Shown here in pieces: positions 49,092 through 59,071 of a stretch of 64,000 nucleotides of DNA. The translations under genes and the position numbers were made by a program. The number at the start of each line of letters is the position of its first letter. Within the stretch, counting starts at the first letter, position 1. Under the pieces are notes generated by a model that saw nothing but the letters and a program-made list of their open reading frames with translations, ran no database searches and had not been told where the DNA came from. Location: NCBI RefSeq assembly GCF_029852145.1, contig NC_079974.1, forward strand, positions 9,747,207 to 9,811,206. Reading direction: 5' to 3'. Origin of the DNA: Microplitis mediator. Lineage: Eukaryota > Arthropoda > Insecta > Hymenoptera > Braconidae.

Positions 49092-52000
49092 TTCTCCCCA
49101 GCGCTGGCGACGGTGTCGACAGGATTGTCGTCTGGAGAGTGAACTGGCAGCACGCACAGTTTAGCGATTGGTCGAACAAGTTCAGTGGTAGCGGTCTTCA
49201 GGGTGACTACTCGAGTCAACCCATCTCGTCCTGGATGTAGCGCAAGTACTCTAGCGAGTGGCCATTTTGATGGTGGGAACCTCTCATCAGTCAGCAGGAC
49301 TAATGAGCCCACTTTGATGATGTTTGATGGATGATGCCACTTCGATATTGATTGATGTCGTTGTAAGTATTCAGACGACCATCTTGTCCAAAATGTCTGG
49401 AACATTTGTTGTAATTGTTGCCAGCGTGACAACGTAGCGGTGTTGTTTTCCAGTAGCGAAGGTCCTGGCACAGCGATTAGAGGCTCGCCGATGAGAAAGT
49501 GTCCAGGAGTCAAAGCGGTTAAGTCTGCAGGATCTTCGGATAGCGGAGCGATCGGTCTTGAATTTAACACAGCCTCAATCTGTGTTAAAACTGTAGCGAG
49601 TTGGTCGTAAGTCAATAGCGATTCACCAATAGTTCGAATGAGATGGAACTTGATTGACTTGACGGCTGCTTCCCACTTGCCACCAAAGTGGGGAGCACTT
49701 GGCGGGTTGAACTTCCAGTCTGTGCCATCTGTAGCGAGTAAATACTGAAGTTCCCGTAGCTGTCTCGATCCTGCTGCGAATTCTTTCTTTAGCGTAGCGT
49801 CTGCTCCTACAAAATTTGTACCACAGTCCGAGTATAGGGTACTGCAGGCGCCTCTCCTTGAAGTAAATCTTCTGAATGCTGCGACGAAAGCGTCAGTAGA
49901 GTAGTCGGTGACAATTTCGATATGTATAGCGGACGTAGCGAGACATACGAAGACAGCGATCCAACCTTTATAGGTTTTCGCACCTCGACCTTGGAAAGTC
50001 TTTAGTGTCACTGGCCCAGCGTAGTCTATTCCAGTGTGCAAGAATGCTTTAGATGGTCTTACACGAGCGGATGGCAATTGTCCCATTAGTTGTTGTGCAC
50101 GAACACCTCTATGTCTCGTGCACACGACGCAGCGAAGAATATGAGACCTGACTGGAACACGGCCACCTTCTATCCAGACAGATCTCCTTAGATCAGCGAG
50201 TGTCAATTGAGTTCCCCCATGGAATGTTTTTTGGTGCGAATGTTCTATGAGTAGCGTACTTAATCGTGATGATCGTGGTAAAATAGCTGGATTTTTTTGA
50301 TCATCATCCAGTAGCGAATTCTTCAAGCGACCGCCGACTCTGAGTACTCCATTGTAGTCGACGTAGGGAATCAATTTAGCGAGACGATGATTTCGATGTA
50401 GCGAATCACCATCCTTCAGTAGTTTCAGCTCTTGCGAATAATACTGACTTTGCGTATACTTGATCAGCAAAATCTTAGCGAGTTCCAGGTCAACTGTAGA
50501 GAGTGGTGTGGCCAGTGTGGACTGTGGCACTTTTTTAAATTTAGCGATGGCACGAAGACAGATTCCAAGCGTGCGAAGTAGTGGTGACAACTTAGAGAAT
50601 TTGTCCAATAGCGTATGTAGCGGGTGTGAATCTGCCTTGAAGATGGTAAAAACCAGACCTGGACGTTCTTCAAGATGTGATACCGTCTGAGTAGGGATGT
50701 CAAAAGATGGCCAGTTTTCTTTTGATTGACTGAGCCACTTAGGTCCCGTCCACCATAGCGAATGCTGTTCCAATTTAGCTGCTGTTAAACCTCTTGAAGC
50801 GCAGTCAGCTGGGTTAAGTTTCCCAGGAACAAAATCCCAGTTGACACTTGGTAGCGATTCCTGAATCTTGGTAACTCTGTTGCGAATGTAGACCTTCCAT
50901 CTAGCGGGGTTGTTTCGTATCCACGTTAAGGATACAGCGGAGTCTGTCCACATGAAGATTGGTACATTTTCAAGTTTCAAGACTGTCTTTACGTAGAGTA
51001 CCAGTTGAGCGAGTAATACAGCGGCATTGAGCTCCATTCTTGGTATAGATATTGGTTTCAGTGGTGCGACTTGTGTTTTGGCACACACTAGCGAAATATT
51101 GGAGCTTCCAGTAGCGTCAGTGACTTTTAAGTAGACGACAGCAGCCATAGCGAGTTGCGAAGCGTCAGAGAATCCATGTAATTCTATTGATACACCAGTT
51201 CTTACATGATTCCAGCGAGGTATCTGAATCTTCGAGATCTGATGTAGTTCATCTCGAAACAAATTCCACTCTTGAAGAAGCAACGGTGATAGCGTAGCAT
51301 CCCAATCGAAGTTCTGCAGCCACAGCTTCTGCATGAACATCTTGGCTCTTACGATGATGGGTGCCAAAAACCCAAGCGGGTCGAACAAGCGAGCAATTTC
51401 AGATAAAATTGTGCGTTTAGTAGTTGGAGATGCTTCTGGTAGCGAATAGCCAAACTGGAATTTATCTTGAGTAGAATTCCAGGTTAACCCGAGCACTTTA
51501 ACTGTAGTATCCCCAAGTTCTCGTGGTGTATCTTCTTGGGTTTCAACTGGAGCGACTTGAGACAGTAATTCTGTTGAATTACTTGCCCATTTTGCAAGCG
51601 GGAAGCATCCTGCGGCACACATATTTTTTGTGTCGAGAGCAACTTGAATTGCCTCAGCGAGTTCATCTGCGCCTCCATAGATGTCATCAACGTAGCGGGT
51701 GTTCGTCAGTGGTTCAACAGCTTTAGGAAATTTATTTCCTTCATCTTCAGCGAGTTGTAAAAGTGCTCTTCCAGCGAGATATGGAGCTGATGTTGTTCCA
51801 TATGTAACCGTAGCGAGTGCAAATACTGTTGGTAGGTCCTCTTCGTCAAACCAAAGTATGCACTGTAGATGATGATCTTCCTTGTCAACTGCAATCTGAC
51901 GAAACATCTTAGTTACGTCAGTAGCGAATAGATAGCGGTGACAGCGAATTCGAATCAGTACATCACTGATGTCAACTTGTATCTTGGGACCAACATGAAG

Positions 52001-52864
52001 TATCTCGTTGATTGATACGCCTGATGTTGTTTTCCATGACCCATTGAATACCACCCTGAGCTTGGTGGTAGTGCTCTGTTCTTTGAGTACCCCATGATGA
52101 GGTAACATGTAGCTATTTGGTGGTAAATCCTTTAATTTTACGCGTCTCATGTGTCCCAAGTCTTCATATTCCTTCAGGAAGTCGTAGTATAGCTTCTTGT
52201 AGATTGGATCTTTGTCCAGACGTTTGCGAAGACGAAGTAAAGCGTATTGCGCAGCTCGTAGCGAGTCACCCAGTTGACTTGGAGATGATTTAAGCGGCAA
52301 GCGAACGACATATCGACCATCAGTCTGTCTGTAGTGTGTTTTTACAAAGTGTTGTTCACACTTTTCCTCATCTTCATTGTAGTGTATTTTTTGAGCGCCA
52401 GTAAGCGAATCTTCATGTATGACCAGAGAGGTGAACAGGTCCTTGAATGAGTCCCATTCGTCGTAAGTTCCCTGGAACGTTGGTAACTTGATTTGAGGCA
52501 AGTTGGTTTTGTGCGCGCCTCCAAAATATGCGGTTTGATCGTGGTTGATGGCTTGAGGCTCTGGAGCCGGCACTGGAGCGGGTTTCGCAGCGGAGAGTCT
52601 CACTAGAAGCTCTGTGTAGACTTGACTAGCGGTACCAAATGCGTTGCCAGTATGATATTCGTTTGCAACGATCTCTGGAACATCCTCGAACAGTCTCTCA
52701 TGAGTTCTGTTAAAGCGAGACCACAAATCATTGAGGAAAGCGAGTTCAGCGTCGATAGCGGGTGCACCTTGGGTAGCGAGAATGGCGTCGGTCAAGCGAG
52801 TAGACATATTGCGCATCGTGTCGATGCGGTTCATTTGAAGCGCGACTTGGGCTTCAGCGGCCAT
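49037..52864 (-). CDS. BEL/Pao polyprotein with internal gag-protease deletion
   Basis: ATG at 52864 (an upstream non-ATG extension exists to 52900). About the first 170 residues are BEL-type Gag N-terminus. Near 52370 the frame passes directly into reverse transcriptase (K-L-R-V-V-F-N, catalytic Y-V-D-D at ~51685), so the rest of Gag, the zinc knuckles and the aspartic protease are missing. RNase H (F-T/M-W-T-D-S-A region near 50950), a zinc-binding H-C-type integrase N-terminus and the integrase core (D-Y-A-G, S-D-C-G-T-N-F, and the E in K-W-E-A-A) follow. The frame is intact for ~1275 residues against the ~1700-1900 of full BEL proteins. Cannot be autonomous without protease. Confidence 0.85.
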   Translation of the reverse strand: MAAEAQVALQMNRIDTMRNMSTRLTDAILATQGAPAIDAELAFLNDLWSRFNRTHERLFEDVPEIVANEYHTGNAFGTASQVYTELLVRLSAAKPAPVPAPEPQAINHDQTAYFGGAHKTNLPQIKLPTFQGTYDEWDSFKDLFTSLVIHEDSLTGAQKIHYNEDEEKCEQHFVKTHYRQTDGRYVVRLPLKSSPSQLGDSLRAAQYALLRLRKRLDKDPIYKKLYYDFLKEYEDLGHMRRVKLKDLPPNSYMLPHHGVLKEQSTTTKLRVVFNGSWKTTSGVSINEILHVGPKIQVDISDVLIRIRCHRYLFATDVTKMFRQIAVDKEDHHLQCILWFDEEDLPTVFALATVTYGTTSAPYLAGRALLQLAEDEGNKFPKAVEPLTNTRYVDDIYGGADELAEAIQVALDTKNMCAAGCFPLAKWASNSTELLSQVAPVETQEDTPRELGDTTVKVLGLTWNSTQDKFQFGYSLPEASPTTKRTILSEIARLFDPLGFLAPIIVRAKMFMQKLWLQNFDWDATLSPLLLQEWNLFRDELHQISKIQIPRWNHVRTGVSIELHGFSDASQLAMAAVVYLKVTDATGSSNISLVCAKTQVAPLKPISIPRMELNAAVLLAQLVLYVKTVLKLENVPIFMWTDSAVSLTWIRNNPARWKVYIRNRVTKIQESLPSVNWDFVPGKLNPADCASRGLTAAKLEQHSLWWTGPKWLSQSKENWPSFDIPTQTVSHLEERPGLVFTIFKADSHPLHTLLDKFSKLSPLLRTLGICLRAIAKFKKVPQSTLATPLSTVDLELAKILLIKYTQSQYYSQELKLLKDGDSLHRNHRLAKLIPYVDYNGVLRVGGRLKNSLLDDDQKNPAILPRSSRLSTLLIEHSHQKTFHGGTQLTLADLRRSVWIEGGRVPVRSHILRCVVCTRHRGVRAQQLMGQLPSARVRPSKAFLHTGIDYAGPVTLKTFQGRGAKTYKGWIAVFVCLATSAIHIEIVTDYSTDAFVAAFRRFTSRRGACSTLYSDCGTNFVGADATLKKEFAAGSRQLRELQYLLATDGTDWKFNPPSAPHFGGKWEAAVKSIKFHLIRTIGESLLTYDQLATVLTQIEAVLNSRPIAPLSEDPADLTALTPGHFLIGEPLIAVPGPSLLENNTATLSRWQQLQQMFQTFWTRWSSEYLQRHQSISKWHHPSNIIKVGSLVLLTDERFPPSKWPLARVLALHPGRDGLTRVVTLKTATTELVRPIAKLCVLPVHSPDDNPVDTVASAGENVQSRPNSLPPENAEPHQ

Positions 52865-53117
52865 CTTGATTACACAGCACTCACAAAATGGACGCAACAA
52901 GTGAAAACCGACGCTAAGTTTTCGATCTTGAGAATCTAATTGTCTTTATTACACCGGTGTGTAATTTCGATCACCACGGGCAGCACTCTAGCAGTGCTCA
53001 GCAATGCCCACGGCACTTAGCGATTTCACTGCACAAAAAACTGATCACTCACTTTTTTCTCACAATTTTTTAGATATTTTAATTTTGTGATAATTATTAA
53101 TTATTGAACCCACACCA

Positions 53118-53136
53118 GATCCGGCTCGAAGGACCA
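53118..53136 (-). promoter_or_regulatory. tRNA-Tyr-type primer-binding site
   Basis: The plus strand GATCCGGCTCGAAGGACCA is the 3' end expected of insect tRNA-Tyr (acceptor strand TCGAAGG, A, CCA). Three bases separate it from the LTR. Confidence 0.75.
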
Positions 53137-53139
53137 AAA

Positions 53140-53871
53140 TGTTAAATGAGCGAATGCTCTGTGGGATTCTGGTGTAGGTGTGGTGACTTCAATAATTAAA
53201 AATTACACACTTTTAGAATAAAATAAATTTAACTGTTTATTTACACTTTATACATATAATTGTAAGAATACTGTATAGCGAATGCGACTAAATACTAGAT
53301 AGCGAATGCGACTCAATACACGTATAAAAGAAACACGTGGTAGTTTGTGGTTAAACGCACGGAAATTACGTTGAGTAATTTATTATTAGCGGATGACAAT
53401 TTAATTATATCCAATAAATAGCAGCCTTGATCTACTGACTAAGTATTGAATATAATGCAGCACAAGAATTACTTTAAAAGCACAAGAAAACTTTTACAAT
53501 AGCGAAGCGATTTTAGTACACGAGGTGAACTGTTCAAAAGCACGTTGAGAATATGAGGAAACGTTGAAAAGTGAAAGCTCACAACGGTTTCTTTATGACG
53601 TCAGAGCGGTAGACCAATCAGAAAATTAATAGCCGACAATGACGAAATTTCAGCCAATAGCGAAAATCCACGTAGCTTGTAGAAATCTTGAGCCAATGAG
53701 AGCGTTTCATGTCGCAACTCTTTTATTCAAAGTTGGAACTAATTATTCAAATGATGGTATTTCCCCATTGGCCAAGATTTCGCGCGTAAGTTTGAATTAG
53801 CGAAAGTGCTGCCGACCTATTGGTGAGGCTCGGCGTTCTCAGGTGGTAGCGAATTGGGTCTTGACTGAACA
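53140..53871 (-). repeat. BEL/Pao 5' LTR
   Basis: 732 bp, the same as 48360-49091. In minus sense this is the promoter-bearing LTR. Confidence 0.95.
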
Positions 53872-54119
53872 CATTTCTTTATCTAATGTTAACAAAGTAA
53901 AAAATTTAAGTGCGGCAAAAAACCAAGTACATATTAGCGATGACGAATATGTTGCTGTGGACGCAACTCTTTTATTTCAGAGGATCTCTGTAGTGATTCA
54001 AGGCGAGACAGGCCTTACGCGTACTGCGTTACAGTATGAGCTGTCGCCATTTCCATTGAGTTTATTTGATAAACATGGTTTTATGAGAAAAACACCGAAA
54101 AGTGAATTATATAAAGTAT
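53872..54119 (+). pseudogene. XPG/PIN-like gene, segment 3
   Basis: After the CATTT copy the frame reads N-I-S-L-S-N-V through V-D-A-T-L-L-F-Q-R-I and E-L-S-P-F-P-L-S-L-F-D to S-E-L-Y-K. The frame is shifted by one base relative to segment 2 near the BEL insertion site, so a small deletion occurred in the host close to the join. Ends at the AT duplication of the small MITE. Confidence 0.65.
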
Positions 54120-54519
54120 CCCTCGCAAATTTGAATCACGGTGGAAACACCGTAGAAGTGTAAACACCGTGGATCCACCGGGGTTACACGGTGGGTTTGT
54201 TCCGTTTCACCACCGGGTATACACAGTGTATCCACTGTGATTACGTGGTGTATCCACCGTGATTCCACGATGGCTTGACCACTGTGTATACACGGTGTTT
54301 CCACTGTGATTACGCGGTGTATTCACCGTGATTCCACGGTGGCTTTGTGCTATTTCACCACCGTGGTTCCGCGGTGTATCCACCGCGTAATCACAGTGGA
54401 AACACCGTGTATACACAGTGGTCGAGCCACCGTGGAATCACGGTGGATACACCGCGTAATCACAGTGGTAAAATGGAACAAACCCACCGTGTTTCCACCG
54501 TGATTCAAATCTGCGAGGG
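54120..54519. mobile_element. 400-bp palindromic MITE of CACCGTG words (CCCTCGC ends)
   Basis: TIRs CCCTCGCAAATTTGAATCACG and the complement with one difference. AT flanks both ends (54118-54119, 54520-54521). The interior is almost wholly built of CACGGTG/CACCGTG and GGTGTATCCAC words, forming nested hairpins. Removing it with one AT restores the Y-K-V-F-K host frame. Confidence 0.85.
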
Positions 54520-54817
54520 ATTCAAAAGTATGAATATTCAAAATCCCGTTGAGTTTATTGGTCATCACATTCCTGTTATCGATGGAGGATGGTTGTTGCA
54601 CCAAGTTTCGTGGCCTCACGGTTATAAGTATATACAGATATTTGATTTATACTTTGGATACATAAAAAGTCACTTCGGAACAAATGCTTTCATTGCTTTT
54701 GATGGATACAGCAATGATGACATTGGTGTAAAATCATACGAAAGATATAGACGAAAAGAAAAAAATATGGCTGCAGATTTAGATTTTACACCTGACATGT
54801 TGAATCCTTTAACTAAG
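54520..54817 (+). pseudogene. XPG/PIN-like gene, segment 4 (XPG-N-like part)
   Basis: Contains F-I-G-H-H-I-P-V-I-D-G-G-W-L-L-H at 54553-54600 and F-D-G-Y ... K-S-Y-E-R-Y-R-R at 54697-54755. This is the pattern of the N-terminal half of XPG/FEN1-type PIN nucleases, with an Asp near the start and F-D-G before a basic helix. The frame is open until the TAAG duplication of the next LTR element. Nuclease activity is inferred only. Confidence 0.6.
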
Positions 54818-55389
54818 TGTTACGTTCTGGCTCTAATTAAATTTAAATAAAAATTTTGGAAAATTTTTTTTTTGAAGTCTCGAATTATTTATTCGCCACG
54901 GTGGGCGAATAAACGGTTCGACACTTCTTAGAATTACAAATAAATAATAAATTAATAAATCGTTACTTTGTTGGCGATATTATTTTATTCATCACCAACA
55001 ATGTAACGGAAATCTCTTGCGATAAGAGAGTCGCCGTGGCTCGCGGATAGTCTAAACAGATGACGATGCATGAGACCCGGGCCACGACGATTCTCTCATA
55101 GGAAACCTGAGATGCAACGTTAACACTTTGATGAATGTATTGAGTCGAAGAGCAGCTGGATCAGGCAGTTGATCGCGAGATCTCAAAGAGCACGAAACTC
55201 TGTACAATTAACTGACTGATTCACCTGTCTCCATCGGTTTTAAGGAATAAAACCTAAATTTAAACCTTTACATAAATCTTTTATCTAAGAACCTTAAAGG
55301 GGCGAGCGCTTACTAGCTGTTCCACCCTTCCTTGCTCAGAGCGCTAAACAGCAGTTCGGGCTCCTTCATTACCTATCATAAATACCTTT

Positions 55390-55986
55390 ATGCCTCGAGG
55401 CCGACGAAGCAGGAGATCAGGACGTGCCGTACAGCTCGGTCGCGTACTTCAAGTCGTTATCGCGGACCTTACACAAGGTCGACCGAGAATAAGATCTGAA
55501 GAAGTCCTTATTGAGCCGGTAACGTTAGTAATACCGCGAGTGGTTGCCAACGATTCGGTTGAGCCTCCGAGCTCGTGTGTTGCTGAGCCTCTGAGTTCGT
55601 GTGTTGCTGAGCCTCTGAGCTCGTGTGTTGCTGAGCCGTCGAGCTCATGTGTTGAATCATCAGGTTCTGGTGATCTGATCAACCAGTTACAATCACTTGT
55701 CCTCGCGGAGGAGTTGAATCCCCAGAGCTCAGTCCGTTCAACCTCAGACGAGCCACCAAAGGAAAACCCGGCCTTCTGGACCAGCATCAGCGACAATTGG
55801 CAGCTGATTCCAGGGGACGTTCCATCCGTCCATCCACCCAGCGGAAGCATCCCATTCCACGACCCTCGTTACGGGTATTATTCAGAGGCCTATTTCAAGG
55901 CCACCGGCAGGGACGAGTACGCACCAGCGGAAGAGAAGAAACTACGAAAGAAAGGGATTATTTGGGCCGACTTATGGGGCCCATAA
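55390..55986 (+). CDS. 198-codon ORF inside the 5' LTR
   Basis: ATG 55390 to TAA 55984. The N-terminus is Arg-rich (P-R-G-R-R-S-R-R-S-G-R), followed by four tandem S-S-C-V-A-E-P repeats coded by 30-bp units at 55561-55660, a Ser-rich linker, and a C-terminal part with aromatic residues and a Lys/Glu helix. GC content is well above that of the surrounding sequence. No family was recognised. An ORF inside an LTR could make an accessory protein (retroviral superantigen and similar cases are known), or be captured host cDNA, or be chance. The antisense frame over the same region is also open. Confidence 0.5.
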   Translation: MPRGRRSRRSGRAVQLGRVLQVVIADLTQGRPRIRSEEVLIEPVTLVIPRVVANDSVEPPSSCVAEPLSSCVAEPLSSCVAEPSSSCVESSGSGDLINQLQSLVLAEELNPQSSVRSTSDEPPKENPAFWTSISDNWQLIPGDVPSVHPPSGSIPFHDPRYGYYSEAYFKATGRDEYAPAEEKKLRKKGIIWADLWGP

Positions 55987-55989
55987 TCT

Positions 55990-56003
55990 CCACCATGGTA
56001 AGT
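55990..56003 (+). promoter_or_regulatory. Kozak-type ATG abutting a splice donor
   Basis: CCACCATG|GTAAGT: ATG 55995-55997 in strong context, directly before a consensus donor. A CTGAAATAG acceptor at 57068 would join this ATG in frame to 57069 and so to gag. Confidence 0.5.
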
Positions 56004-56135
56004 CGTTAAACTTTTAGAATAAAATATAAGAAGGTCAACAGCTGACGCACCTGGGGTCTATCGACACCCTAACGACGTCAACCTGGTTAATTTAAAATTA
56101 TTCTGTCTAATTAATAGATAAGCCAGAATGTAACA

Positions 56136-57101
56136 TTGGTGCTGTGACCAGGATGCTGTTGAGTTTCTTTTATTTTATCATTTTATTATAAATTATACAA
56201 AGTGTTGCTACGGAAATTTTAATAGAAAGTGAAACGCGAGTGTTTGTTTTGTTTTTGAATTAAAAAGTGTTTAATGTTTTTCTTCGAAAAATTATTATTT
56301 TAAATCATCGCGATCACTCCTTATAAACGGGAAGAATTTTTAAATTATTTCCCGTGGAAGTTTATTTTTATCTTAATATTTAAATTGATAAACAAATGAC
56401 CTACCGGTGTGTTAGAAAAGTGATTTTATTTTCCGTCGGATTATGATATCAGTCATGAATTTAAGTTTTTGCCGTCGGGAAACGCCCGTGAATATTTTCG
56501 TGATTGTTAGTGCTTCGCAGTACGAAAACTGTTATAAAACGATACCGAGTTGTAAAAATTTAACTCAACAAATGTATTCTAAAATTTATCTGAGGTTTAA
56601 CACTGCTGAATTAATGGACGGTGTTAGTGTAAATAATAGAACAGTAACCGTATGATTTCAAATGAGAATTGCATCTTTTTGGATCTAACGGAGTTTTATT
56701 ATTCATTATTGTTTCTATATTATTACTGTCCATTATTCATTAATGTGGTCTTGTTTGAAAATGATTTGCTTCGGCATTCTCAATTGTACAAAAAAAATAA
56801 TAATCGGAATTTATCAAAGCAATTAGTTCTAGTTCAAAATTTCTGTGAACTTAATGATCTTCTATTTCGAGCAGTTAATTAGTTTTTCAAAACATTTATA
56901 TTTATATTGTGAATTTAGTAAAATTAATTTTTAATTCTTACTAAACCGCTCATTCATTGGAACATTAGGCCTTAACTAATGTAATCAAAATTCAGTTATA
57001 ATTGCAATCGCTTTGATAATTTTTCTTTTTGGTTATTTTATGAATTACATTAATAAATACTGAAATAGTTGAGAAAGCTTAAACAAATAATTATTTTCAA
57101 A
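56136..57101 (+). other. Leader of the 1318-bp-LTR element
   Basis: AT-rich, with no gene. Likely removed as an intron in some transcripts if the donor at 55998 and the acceptor at 57068 are used. Confidence 0.45.
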
Positions 57102-58895
57102 ATGGATAAACAAAGAGAACCTATGACAGAGGAGGAACTCCTCGAACTGTCAGGAAAACTAAACGAACAGTGTAGAATGCACGATGATCGGGAAGCAGAT
57201 CTTGAGGCCCGGGAACGGCTACTTAATGACCGATTAAGTGACCTTTCGGAGCGGGATCAAGTAAACATTGAAAAAGAATCGAAACTACGTGACCTTGAGG
57301 CTGAACTGCGAAAAATAGAAATTTCTTTAGGAGAACGCGAGCTTGACTTAAAGTCACGTGAATTAATAAATCGGGGTGAACCCAACGAGCTCAAGGCCGA
57401 GTTTGAACGTCGGTTAAAAGAATTAAAAGAACGCGAAGCAGAATCGAGTCAGCTTCTGGAGCAGGCTAAAATTATGCAAACGGAGCGATTGAACAAACGC
57501 GAGGTTACATTAGCCAATCGAGAGCGTGAGTTAACAGAGATCCAGGAAAAACTGGATCAACGAGAACGTGATTTGCTTGAGCGAGAAAACGCGGTCGCTG
57601 CTCAAGAAAAAGAGTTGCGAAACGACTCCGAATTATTGCAAGCTTGGGCTTCGGAGCTCAAGCAAATGAAAGCGTCCACCGTGACTAAAATGCCAAGCGT
57701 TATTCAAGAACTCAAGAACGAAATGTCGCAACTAAGAAGCAGTGGGTCGAATGAACTCACCTGTAACGCGAACATCACAATCAAGGACGCGTTGTCCTAC
57801 GTGCCTACCTTTGACGGTACTAGCGCCGTGGTTTCGGATTTTATAAGATCATGTAATCGAGCCTGTTCCATGTTGGCGCCGAGCGCCGAATTTATGTTTT
57901 TGACACTTGTTCGGCAAAAATTTAAAGGCGACGCTCGAATCGCCGTGGAAAATATGGAATACAGTAATATGAAGGAGTTCGAAAATCTTCTTCGCACTGT
58001 CTTTGACCGTCACCGCTCTGCGAATCAATGCAAGGCCGAGCTGGAAAATATCATCATGCGACCCAAAGAAAATATGGTTTCTTATGTAAACCGAGCTCGT
58101 ACGATTTATCGCGATATCCTTCACGCGGAAACAACCGAAAGGGGTACGCTTCTTGAAGCGGAAAAACTAAAAATTGAGAAAGACGCGATTTCGGCATTCC
58201 TCAATGGTATTCCACCTCTACTGCAGGTCCAATGTTTGTTGAAACCACACGATACGTTGGAGCAAACATACGCGTCGTCGATAGCCGCGTTTAAAAATCA
58301 CGAAGACAACGCAAAGCGCTTTCAAATACTGGACGAGGTTTCTGTAGCTTATATACAGAGTAATCAACCTGATAGGTCTAAGCTACCTAGGCAAGAGCGC
58401 CAAGCGGATAGAAATAAAGAGCTACGCTGTAATTTTTGTAATAAACGCGGTCATTTCGAAAGGGATTGCTTGCAGAAGAAGGTAGCAGGTAACGAAAATA
58501 ATAATAAATTTAATAACAATAATAAATACAATAACGTTGATCGGAGAAACCAGAATGACGGTAATAAAAACCAACCTCGCGGTAACGATAGAAAACCCGA
58601 GAAAAATCGGGAGGAGTGCCCGTGTTGCGGTAAAGTAAATCACAGTTTGGCGAACTGTTTTAAATTTGCAACGCTTGTACAAACGCGTTATGGGCCGTCG
58701 GGAAACTTGGAACTCCCGGGGAAGAACGACGACGGGTCTCATGGGAGTCCGAAACAAGTTCAAAGCCCGGCAGACAGTTGTAATAAATATCCGGATCTTA
58801 TTAACGAACGTTTCATAAGTCCCAAATCGTCTGGGATAAATAATTTTACATTTGATAAACCAGTACGAAAATTTATTTCGTTACCGGAAAATTAG
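57102..58895 (+). CDS. gag: Gag of the 1318-bp-LTR element
   Basis: ATG 57102 (M-D-K-Q-R-E-P) is preferred over the upstream in-frame non-ATG start at 57069. Residues 1-215 are a long Glu/Arg/Leu coiled coil. A retrotransposon-gag capsid region follows (F-D-G-T at ~57810, Q-K-F-K-G-D near 57915). Two CX2CX4HX4C zinc knuckles (C-N-F-C... at 58428, C-P-C-C... at 58616) flank an Asn-rich linker. The frame is intact for ~597 residues. Gag would form particles and bind RNA. The next ORF lies in the -1 frame and its open part overlaps this stop. Confidence 0.85.
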   Translation: MDKQREPMTEEELLELSGKLNEQCRMHDDREADLEARERLLNDRLSDLSERDQVNIEKESKLRDLEAELRKIEISLGERELDLKSRELINRGEPNELKAEFERRLKELKEREAESSQLLEQAKIMQTERLNKREVTLANRERELTEIQEKLDQRERDLLERENAVAAQEKELRNDSELLQAWASELKQMKASTVTKMPSVIQELKNEMSQLRSSGSNELTCNANITIKDALSYVPTFDGTSAVVSDFIRSCNRACSMLAPSAEFMFLTLVRQKFKGDARIAVENMEYSNMKEFENLLRTVFDRHRSANQCKAELENIIMRPKENMVSYVNRARTIYRDILHAETTERGTLLEAEKLKIEKDAISAFLNGIPPLLQVQCLLKPHDTLEQTYASSIAAFKNHEDNAKRFQILDEVSVAYIQSNQPDRSKLPRQERQADRNKELRCNFCNKRGHFERDCLQKKVAGNENNNKFNNNNKYNNVDRRNQNDGNKNQPRGNDRKPEKNREECPCCGKVNHSLANCFKFATLVQTRYGPSGNLELPGKNDDGSHGSPKQVQSPADSCNKYPDLINERFISPKSSGINNFTFDKPVRKFISLPEN

Positions 58896-59071
58896 AGACT
58901 CCCGTAGGAAATTTTGACGGGGGCCGACGGGAGTTCTTACATCAAACGAGTAATCCCGTCAATTTTAAAAGAATAATTAAGACTGCGCGCAGAAGGACAG
59001 TCTTAAATATAAACAAAGTTGAGCATGGAAGCGAACCATTTAAATTCAATTTCAATAAAATATCGGAACCA

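Larger units (their letters stand above)
48360..53871 (-). mobile_element. BEL/Pao LTR retrotransposon, complete ends
   Basis: LTRs 48360-49091 and 53140-53871 are 732 bp each and identical by eye, starting TGTTAAATG and ending TGAACA on the plus strand. CATTT is duplicated at 48355-48359 and 53872-53876, the 5-bp size usual for BEL/Pao. The element lies minus-strand with PBS, one long polyprotein frame and a purine-rich tract (GGGGAGAA in minus sense, 49099-49092) next to the 3' LTR. Identical LTRs mean a very recent insertion. Confidence 0.93.
54818..56135 (+). repeat. 5' LTR (1318 bp)
   Basis: Includes a perfect 10-bp stem hairpin at 54885-54910 (TTTATTCGCC/GGCGAATAAA) and a 198-codon ORF. 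Confidence 0.95.

Noticed and set aside
49484..52939. Several short plus-strand and alternate-frame ORFs
   Set aside because: They are shadows of the intact BEL polyprotein frame.
54107..54619. Overlapping ORFs on both strands across the CACCGTG palindrome
   Set aside because: They are produced by the palindromic MITE repeats and carry host ends only at the borders.
55449..55850. Antisense ORF in the LTR (and copy at 61711-62112)
   Set aside because: It is opposite the sense ORF and its repeats mirror the 30-bp units; no separate support.
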